DNA from: Sphingobacterium sp.
GTDB lineage: Bacteria > Bacteroidota > Bacteroidia > Sphingobacteriales > Sphingobacteriaceae
DNA: 64,000 nt
Reading direction: 5' to 3'
Assembly (NCBI GenBank): GCA_031286695.1
Contig: JAITTY010000005.1
Coordinates: 620,001-684,000 of the forward strand
Within the stretch, counting starts at the first letter, position 1. Each line of letters opens with the position of its first letter. This document shows positions 44,576 to 53,293 of the stretch, in pieces. The notes under the pieces were generated by a model that saw only the letters and a program-made list of their open reading frames with translations, searched no databases and was not told the DNA's origin. Both the position numbers and the translations under genes were made by a program.

Positions 44576-46231
44576 ATGATACACATCGCATACAAACCTA
44601 TAAAATTGGCCTTATGCATTCTTTTTGCATCAAGCCTAAGCATCAGTTGCAAAAAGCAACTGGAAACCAATCCATTGGATAAATTTGCCAACGAAACCTT
44701 TTGGACCAGCGAAACGAATGCTCGATCAGCGCTGACAGGATTATATAAAGCGGAAATACAAATGAACTCCCTTGCCGAATTCAGCCCCACAGACTGGTGG
44801 TCCTATAACGGCCTGCTTTACCTGGAGTTTGCTTCGGACAATGCCTACGATAGACGTGGTGATAATTCGGTTTTCAATAAGCTATCCGATGGCACACTAA
44901 CGAACAATAACGGCAACTTAGACGCTTATTGGATGTATACCTACAAGAAAATCGCCCGTGTAAATTATTTTCTTGAAAATATTGATAAGACCCCTATTTC
45001 AGCAGAACTGTTGGCCCGGTTTAAAGCCGAAGCGCGGTTTATTCGTGCTTGCCAATATTTCTACCTTTCTCAATACTGGGGCGACGCTCCCTTAGTGACC
45101 AAAACCTTGACGCCCAATGAGGCCAATCAAGTATCCAAGGCAAAAAAACAGGAACTGGTCACTTTTGTTGAACGTGAATTGCAGGAAGCCGCGAACGACC
45201 TACCGAGCTATGGCAAATTGACGACCGCAGAACGGGGCCGCGCAAGCAAACAGGCAGCCCTCGCTTTCCTGGGACGTATCCAACTGGCAGAAAAATCGTA
45301 CGCCGACGCTATCAAAAGTTATGAGCAGATCATCAATGCCAATGAAAACAGCATTGATCCTAATTATTCAGGCTTATTTAATGGAACCAACGAAACGAGC
45401 AAAGAGATTATTTTTGCCACGCAGTATCTTGTTGATCTAGCTGGAAACGGTATGTTCCAACACAATTTTCCCGCAGTAGCTGGGGGTTGGCATCTCCACT
45501 GCCCACTTGGTAGCCTTGTAGAAAGCTATGGTTTCACCGATGGAACGGCATTTTCGTACGATGATGCGCGTTATAATGCGCAAGACATCAGCAAAAACCG
45601 AGACCCACGTCTAGCCTTCACGGTGATAACGAATGGAGACCGCTTTAAAAATTTAAAATACACCTCACATCCAGATTCAACACTGTCTATTGATCAATTG
45701 ACAACAACAAAACAGGCAACACGTACGGGTTACGGATTACGCAAGTTCAACGACGAGGGTTTTAGTGGAAACTTACAAAACTCTGGAGCCGATGTTCCTA
45801 TTGTACGCTACGCCGAAGTCCTCCTGAGCTACCTTGAAGCCAAACTCGAAAATGGCGATCCCATCACAAGTGAGCTATTGGACAAAACCATCAACGCTGT
45901 CAGAAAAAGAAGCAGCGTTAATATGCCAGCCATTAACGTCCAAAGCAGTACCGCGTTGCGTTCGACCTTGCGCAACGAAAGACGTGTCGAACTCGCATTG
46001 GAAGGGCTCCGTTATTGGGATTTACTACGTTGGGGTATCGCAAAAGATGTACTGAAGGGTGATTTCTACGGGGCTCCATTCCCGAACGCAAAAAACCTTC
46101 GAATAAAATCCGGTGGAAGTAAAGATCCGTATAGCCGCTGGTACGTGACCAGCAAGTCTTTCCGAGCTGGCCAAGATGAACATTGGCCAATTCCGCAAAA
46201 TGAAGTTAATATCAATCCAAATTTAAAATAG
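44576..46231 (+). CDS. SusD/RagB-family glycan-binding lipoprotein
   Basis: 551 aa. Lipoprotein signal ILFASSLSISCKKQ with Cys near residue 24, the TPR-rich SusD fold (ETNPLDKFANETFWTSE..., RFKAEARFIRACQYFYLSQYWGDAPL) and the C-terminal RNERRVELALEGLRYWDLLRWG signature, ending HWPIPQNEVNINPNL. It forms the lid of the SusC transporter on the cell surface. Confidence 0.96.
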   Translation: MIHIAYKPIKLALCILFASSLSISCKKQLETNPLDKFANETFWTSETNARSALTGLYKAEIQMNSLAEFSPTDWWSYNGLLYLEFASDNAYDRRGDNSVFNKLSDGTLTNNNGNLDAYWMYTYKKIARVNYFLENIDKTPISAELLARFKAEARFIRACQYFYLSQYWGDAPLVTKTLTPNEANQVSKAKKQELVTFVERELQEAANDLPSYGKLTTAERGRASKQAALAFLGRIQLAEKSYADAIKSYEQIINANENSIDPNYSGLFNGTNETSKEIIFATQYLVDLAGNGMFQHNFPAVAGGWHLHCPLGSLVESYGFTDGTAFSYDDARYNAQDISKNRDPRLAFTVITNGDRFKNLKYTSHPDSTLSIDQLTTTKQATRTGYGLRKFNDEGFSGNLQNSGADVPIVRYAEVLLSYLEAKLENGDPITSELLDKTINAVRKRSSVNMPAINVQSSTALRSTLRNERRVELALEGLRYWDLLRWGIAKDVLKGDFYGAPFPNAKNLRIKSGGSKDPYSRWYVTSKSFRAGQDEHWPIPQNEVNINPNLK

Positions 46232-46286
46232 TATCTTGGGTATCGTCAATTGTCAAACGATACCCTTTAAACAAAATTTAAAGTAT

Positions 46287-47810
46287 ATGAAGAAGCCACT
46301 ATCCCTAGCGTTATTACTCTCCTCGAGCCTTTTTGTTACGCTACCCACCGTTAGTTTTGCCCAAAAGGCAAGTAAACCTAATGTCATCTATATTTATGCG
46401 GATGATCTTGGTTTTGGTGATTTAAGCAGCTATGGTGCCAAACAAATCGAAACACCCAACCTGGATAAGCTCGCCCGAAACGGCGTTCGATTTACCAATG
46501 CACATAGTACATCGGCAACTTGTACCCCTTCTCGTTTTGCATTGATGACCGGGACGTACCCATGGCGTCAGGAAGGGACAGGCATTCTGCCTGGCGATGC
46601 CAAGCTAATCGTTCCTACGGATAAAATTACATTACCCAAAGTATTTAAACATGCCGGCTATGCTACTGCAATTGTTGGAAAATGGCATATGGGACTTGGC
46701 AATCAGGTACAAAAAGACTGGAATGCCCCCATCAAACCCGGACCTAATGATGTAGGTTTTGATTATTCATTCATTTTCCCTGCAACAGCAGATCGCGTCC
46801 CAACGGTGTTCCTTGAAAATGATCAGGTCGTGGCTGCAGAAGCGAGCGATCCAATCCTGGTCGACTATGAAAAGAAAATCGGCAATGACCCTACAGGCAA
46901 AGAACACCCCGAACTGCTCAAAATGCATTCTTCACCTGGTCAGGGACACAATCAGACTATAGTTAATGGTATCGGAAGAATCGGTTATATGAGTGGAGGC
47001 ACGCGTGCGCGATGGGTGGATGAAGAAGTCTCTACTACATTTCTTCACAAAGCCCAGGATTTTATCTCCACGCATCAAAACAAACCGTTCTTCCTGTACT
47101 TCTGCTTAACAGAACCGCACGTACCCCGTATGCCGGCAACACAATTTAAAGGGAAGAGCAAACTTGGTTATCGCGGCGATGCTATTCTGCAGTTAGATTG
47201 GACCGTCGGACAAATTCAACAGCAATTGCAACTTTTGGGACTTGACAAAAACACGATTATAATTTTCAGCAGCGACAACGGCCCCGTTCTCGACGATGGC
47301 TACATGGACGGCGCTGTGGCCCAACAAAATGGCCACTTACCTGCTGGTCCACTGCGCGGCGGTAAATATAGTATCTTCGAAGGGGGAACCCGGGTACCAT
47401 TTATCGTCAGTGGTAAGGGTGTTGCACAGGGGAAAGTTTCCAATGCATTGATCAGCCAAATAGATCTCTTGGCAACAAGTGCCCAATTACTGGACATCCC
47501 ACTAAAAACCGACGAAGCAAAAGACAGCAAGCCACTCTTGAAAACCTTAACAGGTCAAGATAATAAGGGCCGCACGAGTATGGTTCAGCATGCACAGACA
47601 TTGGCTATCGTAAAGGACGACTGGAAATATATTGCTCCAAGTAAAGGTGCCCCCTACATGAAATTAACGGACACGGAAACAGGAAGCTTTCCTGAAGACC
47701 AATTGTATGATCTCAAAAACGATATCGGTGAAAAACACAATGTTGCTTCAAAATATCCCGAAAAGGTCATTGAACTCAAACAATTGTTGGAAGGAGAACG
47801 TCAAAAATGA
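46287..47810 (+). CDS. Type I sulfatase (CTPSR)
   Basis: 507 aa, exported (MKKPLSLALLLSSSLFVTLP...FAQ). Alkaline-phosphatase-fold sulfatase: metal site YIYADDLGFGD, formylglycine Cys79 in CTPSR, LMTGTYPWR, GKWHMG, and SSDNGPV. The Cys needs modification by an anaerobic or FGE-type enzyme, not encoded here. Removes sulfate esters from a glycan. The ATG at 46287 follows the SusD stop by 55 nt and begins the signal peptide. Its stop overlaps the next gene by 4 bp. Confidence 0.94.
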   Translation: MKKPLSLALLLSSSLFVTLPTVSFAQKASKPNVIYIYADDLGFGDLSSYGAKQIETPNLDKLARNGVRFTNAHSTSATCTPSRFALMTGTYPWRQEGTGILPGDAKLIVPTDKITLPKVFKHAGYATAIVGKWHMGLGNQVQKDWNAPIKPGPNDVGFDYSFIFPATADRVPTVFLENDQVVAAEASDPILVDYEKKIGNDPTGKEHPELLKMHSSPGQGHNQTIVNGIGRIGYMSGGTRARWVDEEVSTTFLHKAQDFISTHQNKPFFLYFCLTEPHVPRMPATQFKGKSKLGYRGDAILQLDWTVGQIQQQLQLLGLDKNTIIIFSSDNGPVLDDGYMDGAVAQQNGHLPAGPLRGGKYSIFEGGTRVPFIVSGKGVAQGKVSNALISQIDLLATSAQLLDIPLKTDEAKDSKPLLKTLTGQDNKGRTSMVQHAQTLAIVKDDWKYIAPSKGAPYMKLTDTETGSFPEDQLYDLKNDIGEKHNVASKYPEKVIELKQLLEGERQK

Positions 47811-49300
47811 AAATAAAAGTTGGACTTTCCCTCATCCTGCTCGGATGGGGGACCCTTTTTGCACAGCAAAAGAAAAAACAGCATAAACTCCCTAATATTA
47901 TCTTCTTTTATGCAGACGATCTAGGATATGCCGAAACGGAGCCCTATGGACAGCGATTAATCAAAACACCCAATATCCAGCAACTGGCACATGAGGGTAT
48001 GCGCTTTATAAATCATTATACAAGTACACCTGTATGTGCCCCAGCCCGATGCATGTTATTGACGGGCAAGCATGGCGGTCAATCTTACATCCGCGGAAAT
48101 TATGAATTAGGCGGTTTCGCCGATAGCTTAGAGGCAGGTCAAATGCCTCTTCCCGAAGGAACCTATACCATGGCTCACCTATTTAAAAAAGCCGGCTATC
48201 AGACCGCGGCCATTGGAAAGTGGGGACTTGGCATGAATAATTCCACTGGAAGCCCCAACAAACAGGGATTTGATTATTTTTTTGGCTACCTGGACCAGAA
48301 ACAGGCACACAATTACTACCCCAGCCATCTGTGGGAAAATGAAACAAAATATCCGCTTCAAAATAAGGAAAAATTCGTCCATACTCCTTTAGATTCCAGT
48401 AAGGCCACGGCAGAGGACTTTAAACAATTTGACGGTAAGGAATATGCACCTGAACTAATGACAGCGAAAGCGCTGGCTTTTATCGACAAAAACCGAAGTA
48501 ATCCTTTTTTCTTATACCTTCCTTATACATTGCCGCACTTATCACTCCAAGTTCCCCAGGAATATGTGGATAAATATAAGAACCTCTTCCAGGACAAACC
48601 TTATTACGGACAGGACGGCTACACAGCAACCCCCTATCCAAGAGCAACCTATGCAGGTATGATCACCTATCTGGATGACCAGGTCGGTACGATTATGAAG
48701 CATATTAAATCATTGGGAATAGATGAAAACACCATTATTCTGTTTTCCAGTGACAACGGAACTGGCTTTAATGGTGGTATAGATTATCGCTTTTTCCGTA
48801 GTGTCGATTCGCTTAGAGGATTGAAAATGGATGTCTTTGAGGGCGGTATTAAAGTTCCGTTAATTGTCAAGTGGCCCAACCATATCAAAGCGAATTCCGA
48901 AACAGACTTGATTTCGGCTCAGTACGATCTCATGGCAACCTTCGCACAGCTGATTCAGCAGAATCCCGGGCACAGCAATGGTCTATCCTTACTCCCAACC
49001 TGGCTGGGGCAGAAGAATAAACAGGAACATCATCAGTATCTCTATTTTGAATACCCCGAAAAAGGTGGCCAGATCGCCATACGGGAAGGACATTGGAAAG
49101 CTGTAAAACTCGATTTAAAGAAGAATCCAAAAGCTAAATGGCAATTATACGATTTAACCACAGATCCTTGGGAAGAAAAAGATCTAGCAGCACAATATCC
49201 GCAATTGATGCAGCATTTTGATGAAATCGTCACCAAAGAACACCGACCTGCCCATATACAGGAATGGGAGATTGTAGCCAATAAGATGATTAAAAAATAA
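47807..49300 (+). CDS. Type I sulfatase (CAPAR)
   Basis: 497 aa with signal peptide (MKIKVGLSLILLGWGTLFAQ). FFYADDLGYAE metal site, formylglycine Cys77 in CAPAR, MLLTGKHGG, GKWGLGM and SSDNGTG. ATGA overlap with the upstream sulfatase shows translational coupling. The two enzymes differ in sequence around the active site, so they likely act on different sulfate positions of the same glycan. A strong terminator follows. Confidence 0.94.
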   Translation: MKIKVGLSLILLGWGTLFAQQKKKQHKLPNIIFFYADDLGYAETEPYGQRLIKTPNIQQLAHEGMRFINHYTSTPVCAPARCMLLTGKHGGQSYIRGNYELGGFADSLEAGQMPLPEGTYTMAHLFKKAGYQTAAIGKWGLGMNNSTGSPNKQGFDYFFGYLDQKQAHNYYPSHLWENETKYPLQNKEKFVHTPLDSSKATAEDFKQFDGKEYAPELMTAKALAFIDKNRSNPFFLYLPYTLPHLSLQVPQEYVDKYKNLFQDKPYYGQDGYTATPYPRATYAGMITYLDDQVGTIMKHIKSLGIDENTIILFSSDNGTGFNGGIDYRFFRSVDSLRGLKMDVFEGGIKVPLIVKWPNHIKANSETDLISAQYDLMATFAQLIQQNPGHSNGLSLLPTWLGQKNKQEHHQYLYFEYPEKGGQIAIREGHWKAVKLDLKKNPKAKWQLYDLTTDPWEEKDLAAQYPQLMQHFDEIVTKEHRPAHIQEWEIVANKMIKK

Positions 49301-49320
49301 ATCGATTATTTTTTAATCTC

Positions 49321-49367
49321 AAAAAACTTGGGTTGTTAGGATTGAATCCTGACAACCCAAGTTTTTT
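49321..49367 (+). terminator. Terminator of the SusCD-sulfatase operon
   Basis: 16-bp stem AAAAAACTTGGGTTGT (49321-49336) / ACAACCCAAGTTTTTT (49352-49367) with an inner AGG/CCT pairing. It separates the operon from the ECF sigma gene. Confidence 0.9.
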
Positions 49368-49491
49368 ATGTAATTTAGCAAAGCGATTCATAGCAGGAGC
49401 CCCATGTGAATGTACCTATTGAATGACGTATAAACCATAGAGGAGTATAGCATAATCCGAAGGCAAACGTAAAAATGATCAATAACCAAGT

Positions 49492-50085
49492 ATGCAGCAA
49501 AAAGAATCATACATCCATACGCTGAAAGAAGGTGATGAAACAGCTTTATGCTTTTTTATGGATCATTTTGGCCATTCATTGCGCTATTTTGCCTTTTCCT
49601 ACCTCCGCAACAAAACCGATGCAGAAGAAATTGTCTCCGATGTTTTTGTAAAGCTCTGGAATAATAGACAAAAAGTGGAAAATTATGAAAGCCTTAAAGC
49701 CTTTCTTTTTATCGCGACTAAAAATGCCTGCATTGATATACAAAGAACAGCTCAATTCAAAATACGCAAAGAAGAGCTCGTTATTCTCCAGCATATGTCT
49801 GTTCCGGAAGAAGATGTCCTCAAGAAAATATTCCGGACAGAACTCACCGAATTGCTGCTTGCTGAAATCAACTTGCTTCCCAGACAGCAAGCTCAGATCT
49901 GCAAGCTCAGCTTTTTGGATGGCTTGAATACCGAAGAAATTTGTGAAACATTAAGTACCACCGCATCGACCGTCTATTATGCAAGGTCTAAGGCATTATA
50001 TGCATTAAAAGAACGATTCAAATCGAAAAAATTTGAATACCTCAGTATTCTTATGCTATCCGCATGGTATGCCTTCAAAGGATAA
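49492..50085 (+). CDS. ECF RNA polymerase sigma factor
   Basis: 197 aa. Sigma region 2 (LRYFAFSYLRNKTDAEEIVSDVFVKLWNNR) and region 4 (LNTEEICETLSTTASTVYYARSKALYALKERF) as in the Bacteroides-type sigma-70 family. Presumed partner of the FecR at 39.8 kb, driving the SusCD-sulfatase operon. It lies at the far end of the locus, behind a terminator, so it is transcribed separately. Its last ten codons and 3' flank are tandemly duplicated. Confidence 0.92.
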   Translation: MQQKESYIHTLKEGDETALCFFMDHFGHSLRYFAFSYLRNKTDAEEIVSDVFVKLWNNRQKVENYESLKAFLFIATKNACIDIQRTAQFKIRKEELVILQHMSVPEEDVLKKIFRTELTELLLAEINLLPRQQAQICKLSFLDGLNTEEICETLSTTASTVYYARSKALYALKERFKSKKFEYLSILMLSAWYAFKG

Positions 50086-50211
50086 TTACCTTTCCTAAAT
50101 CTTCCACATCCGACCTTGGGATAGATCAATATACTATCCGCACGGCATACTTTCAAAGGTTAACCACCTTCAGGCAATACTCCCCATCCAACTTTGAGAC
50201 AGATTAAAAAA
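50056..50211. repeat. 78-bp tandem duplication of the sigma-gene 3' end
   Basis: Unit 50056-50133 begins CTATCCGCATGGTATGCC, inside the sigma gene, and runs 48 nt past its stop. Unit 50134-50211 begins CTATCCGCACGGCATACT and keeps the stop. Diverged at roughly a quarter of positions by eye. Confidence 0.7.
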
Positions 50212-50269
50212 CACAAACAACTGTTTATCAGAAAACTAACCAGGTAATCATTTTAAAAAAATTGGAAAC

Positions 50270-50348
50270 AAAAAAAAGCTTAGCATTCGGTCGGGCGACC
50301 TGCTAAGCTTTTATAAATACCTCTTTGTAAGAGGCAATCAACCTAAAC
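50270..50348 (-). ncRNA. Candidate small RNA of about 80 nt
   Basis: A consensus promoter (50355-50385, minus) would start transcription near 50348. The transcript folds into a short hairpin CCTCTT-aca-AAGAGG (50320-50334), then a long terminator AAAAGCTTAGCA...TGCTAAGCTTTT (50274-50312) with an inner GGTC/GACC extension and eight T residues on the minus strand. No gene lies downstream on that strand, so it is a free-standing RNA and not a leader. Family unknown. Confidence 0.6.
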
Positions 50349-50354
50349 CTAGGA

Positions 50355-50385
50355 CAAAGATAATGCTTCAAATGATATAAACAAA
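50355..50385 (-). promoter_or_regulatory. Consensus promoter of the candidate small RNA
   Basis: Minus strand TTTG (50382-50385), 19 nt, TATCTTTG (50355-50362): an exact match to TTTG-N19-21-TAnnTTTG. Confidence 0.75.
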
Positions 50386-50824
50386 AATTTTGTTATATTT
50401 TTTTTCAACTCCCATAAATTTGTTTTAAGACAGCTATCACAAAAGGAATAGTAAGTGTACAATGTACACTACAATCTTTTTGCATTTTTCAACAGGCCAT
50501 TTTTTGACTACCTCTATTCAAATACTCTATACTACCCTATTTAACTCTTGCATTAGTTATATTTATCAATGCGGCAGCTGCCATTCTCTTTTATTATTTT
50601 CTTTTCCTGAGAAAAGGAATGACACCTATAAATTTGTCCCATCGGATGACCACAACGAGGAATTTACCTCTGAATGTCTCTTTGACTACCCTACTTCCTG
50701 TGAACATGCGGACTAATTTCAGCTATTCCGAGCAGGCCTCTACAACAGCCGTATTTGTAGGATCTAAACATGGACATTTCAGTTAATTATTTAGTAACTT
50801 TGAATCAATCAAAAAAAAAATAGC
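50386..50824. other. Gene-free stretch before riboflavin synthase
   Basis: AT-rich. An 84-codon frame at 50462-50716 has low-complexity composition and is not credible. A TAACTTTG -7 element at 50795-50802 lies 22 nt before the riboflavin synthase ATG. No FMN riboswitch is recognisable. Confidence 0.55.
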
Positions 50825-51415
50825 ATGTTTACTGGAATCATAGAAACCTTAGGAAAAATAGAAAATATCGAACAGGAGAAAAGCAATATCCATTTTTACG
50901 TCAGTTCCCCTATTTCCAATGAACTCAAAATAGACCAAAGTGTAAGTCATAATGGAGTTTGCCTTACAGTTGTGGGATTGAACAATGACCTTCATAAAGT
51001 TACAGCAATTGATGAAACCTTGCAGAAGACAAATCTGGCTCAGTTAAAGGTAGGTGACTTGATCAATCTAGAGCGCTGCACACTGGCCGGTGGAAGATTT
51101 GACGGCCATATCGTTCAGGGTCATGTCGATCAGACCGCCCTTTGTATCCAAAAGAAAGACGAAAACGGGAGTTTTATTTTCACCTTCCAATACGATGTTT
51201 CCAAACAAAATATCACCGTAGAAAAAGGGTCCATTACTGTAAATGGCATTAGTTTGACGGTCGTAGACTCTAAAGACGATCAGTTTTCTGTCGCAATCAT
51301 CCCTTATACGCTTGAGCACACCAACTTACAGCAGGTCGAAGTGGGCAGTACAGTCAACTTAGAGTTTGATATAATCGGGAAATATGTCACTAAAATTATG
51401 GCTTTGCGCGGTTAA
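50825..51415 (+). CDS. ribE: Riboflavin synthase
   Basis: 196 aa. Two homologous lumazine-binding halves, each with the SVxxNGVCLTVV / SITVNGISLTVV pattern, the N-terminal MFTGIIETLGKI signature and GGRFDGHIVQGHVD. Dismutates two 6,7-dimethyl-8-ribityllumazine molecules to riboflavin in the cytosol. Close to the usual ~200 aa length. Single gene with a strong terminator, not in a rib operon. Confidence 0.97.
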   Translation: MFTGIIETLGKIENIEQEKSNIHFYVSSPISNELKIDQSVSHNGVCLTVVGLNNDLHKVTAIDETLQKTNLAQLKVGDLINLERCTLAGGRFDGHIVQGHVDQTALCIQKKDENGSFIFTFQYDVSKQNITVEKGSITVNGISLTVVDSKDDQFSVAIIPYTLEHTNLQQVEVGSTVNLEFDIIGKYVTKIMALRG

Positions 51416-51425
51416 GAAAATTCGG

Positions 51426-51464
51426 TAAGTTTCCTTTGGTCTAAGACTGACCAAAGGAAACTTA
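51426..51464. terminator. Bidirectional terminator after riboflavin synthase
   Basis: 16-bp perfect stem TAAGTTTCCTTTGGTC (51426-51441) / GACCAAAGGAAACTTA (51449-51464). It serves the convergent ribE and ClC genes. Confidence 0.85.
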
Positions 51465-51487
51465 TTTCAACGAGTATCCCCATCAAA

Positions 51488-53287
51488 TTACTCTAAGTAA
51501 TGGCCCTGGCGTATTAATAATGCCCGATATTTGTTAAATACGCTCGATTTGGAAACAAAACCCATATATTTATTTTCATCGCCCAAAACCGGAAGTATCC
51601 AAGTGTCATCCTTATTCATTTTGGCCATCACAATCTCCATATTTTCATTGATTCCTACGGTATCATTTGGCTTCTGAGCTAATTTTTCAAAAGGAGTGTC
51701 TCCTCCATCTACTTCACCCAATAGGACAGAAAATAGGAACTCGCTATAGAGCAGCCCCATAAATTTGCCTTCGTAATCAACCACCGGAAAGATATTGCGT
51801 TTACTATGGATGATGTCCGTTTGCCGGTCTTTAGGTGTTTCATCGGGACGTAAGACTACAAAATTCGTTTCCAATACATATTTTATCCGCATCATGCTTA
51901 ACACAGATCGATCCTTATCCTCATAAGAAATGAGATCTCCAGACTCTGCCAGTACCTTGGTATAAATTGAATGCTTTAAAACAGACCGATTGATCAGATA
52001 GGAAATTGAACAGACCAGCATCAATGGAACCATTAATGTGTAGCCTCCGGTCACTTCTGCGATCAAGAATATACCCGTCAATGGCGCATGCATAATACCG
52101 CTCAAAGCCCCGGCCATGCCCGCTACCACAAAATTTGGCACATTTAATTCGGCAATTCCGGTCAGGTTGACGCCATAAGAAAATGCAAAGCCCAACAGGC
52201 CGCCCATCACCAGGCTCGGACCAAAAACACCCCCATTGCCCCCGCCATTTAGCGTAAATAATGCCGCAAAGGATTTTCCGAATAACGTCAATATGGTATA
52301 GCCAAAGACTACTAATCCAATATCCTTATAGTCTGAAAACAAGCTATTCTTAACAATTGAATTAAACTGTCCATTGAGAATCTGCTGAATCGTAATGTAG
52401 CCCTCGCCATACAATGCCGGAAAGACAAAGATCATCAACCCTAAGGCGATACCGCTGACCCAGACTTTGTTATAGGGATTTTTAATTTTTGAAAACCATT
52501 TCCCGACACTTCTGGAAACACGGGCAAAGTAAATGGTATAAAGACCGATCAGTACCGCCAATAACAAATAGAACAATAATGCCGAAACCTGCCAATCGGA
52601 ATTGAACGTACTGAATAGCGGTTCATTGTAAAGTACCCGCGACACCACTGAAGCCAAAGCCGATGAAATCAGTAAAGGGATAAACACCGGAATGGAAAAC
52701 TCAGGCAGTAAGATCTCGATCGCAAAAATCATTCCCGCCAAAGGACTATTGAATGCTCCTGAAATTCCCGCCGCTGCCCCACAGGCCAATAACATCGTTA
52801 CTTCTTTATACTGTAACCCAAAAAAACGGGCAATATTCGAACCTATGGAAGATCCTCCCAAAGCAACTGGAGCTTCTAGACCACAGGAACCACCAAACCC
52901 GACCGTAATGGCCGACGTCACCACCTGCGAATAGATATTGCTCGGATCCAAACGGCTTCCTTTCCGGCTGATGGCATAGATAATCGGTGTGATTCCATGC
53001 TCCATCTTCTTCCCTTTCAGAAACTTCCGGACAAAAAACACACTAAGCAAAATCCCAATTAAAGGAAATATCAAGTACACCGAGTATTTCACTTTCCAAT
53101 CGATATCGTCCTGTATAGTTGCTGCAATAAAATGGGTTAGTCTTTTCAGGACAGATGCCATAATACCGCCAACAATTCCAACCAAAAACGCCAATAGGAT
53201 GATAAAATTTCTATTCGAAACTTTCTTCATTCGCCATTGATTGATCTGATCTATTTTCCTAAAAAAACGTCCCTTGAGGTTTCTCAT
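51488..53287 (-). CDS. ClC-family chloride channel/antiporter with CBS domains
   Basis: 599 aa. Membrane domain with the selectivity motifs GSCGLEAPVALGGSS and NGGVFGPSLVMGG; about ten helices up to residue 430. A C-terminal pair of CBS-like regulatory modules follows (VVLRPDETPKDRQTDIIHSKRNIFPVVD, FEKLAQKPNDTVGINENMEIVMAKM). Moves Cl- or another anion. It begins 6 nt after the OxyR-like gene, so the two form an operon. Confidence 0.93.
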   Translation of the reverse strand: MRNLKGRFFRKIDQINQWRMKKVSNRNFIILLAFLVGIVGGIMASVLKRLTHFIAATIQDDIDWKVKYSVYLIFPLIGILLSVFFVRKFLKGKKMEHGITPIIYAISRKGSRLDPSNIYSQVVTSAITVGFGGSCGLEAPVALGGSSIGSNIARFFGLQYKEVTMLLACGAAAGISGAFNSPLAGMIFAIEILLPEFSIPVFIPLLISSALASVVSRVLYNEPLFSTFNSDWQVSALLFYLLLAVLIGLYTIYFARVSRSVGKWFSKIKNPYNKVWVSGIALGLMIFVFPALYGEGYITIQQILNGQFNSIVKNSLFSDYKDIGLVVFGYTILTLFGKSFAALFTLNGGGNGGVFGPSLVMGGLLGFAFSYGVNLTGIAELNVPNFVVAGMAGALSGIMHAPLTGIFLIAEVTGGYTLMVPLMLVCSISYLINRSVLKHSIYTKVLAESGDLISYEDKDRSVLSMMRIKYVLETNFVVLRPDETPKDRQTDIIHSKRNIFPVVDYEGKFMGLLYSEFLFSVLLGEVDGGDTPFEKLAQKPNDTVGINENMEIVMAKMNKDDTWILPVLGDENKYMGFVSKSSVFNKYRALLIRQGHYLE

Positions 53288-53293
53288 AACTTC

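Noticed and set aside
50462..50716. 84-codon plus-strand ORF before riboflavin synthase
   Set aside because: Phe/Thr/Ser/Tyr-rich low-complexity translation with no recognisable domain, in an AT-rich intergenic region. It also overlaps nothing conserved.
50717..50824. FMN riboswitch upstream of riboflavin synthase
   Set aside because: The region is too short and AT-rich and lacks the conserved RFN stems.
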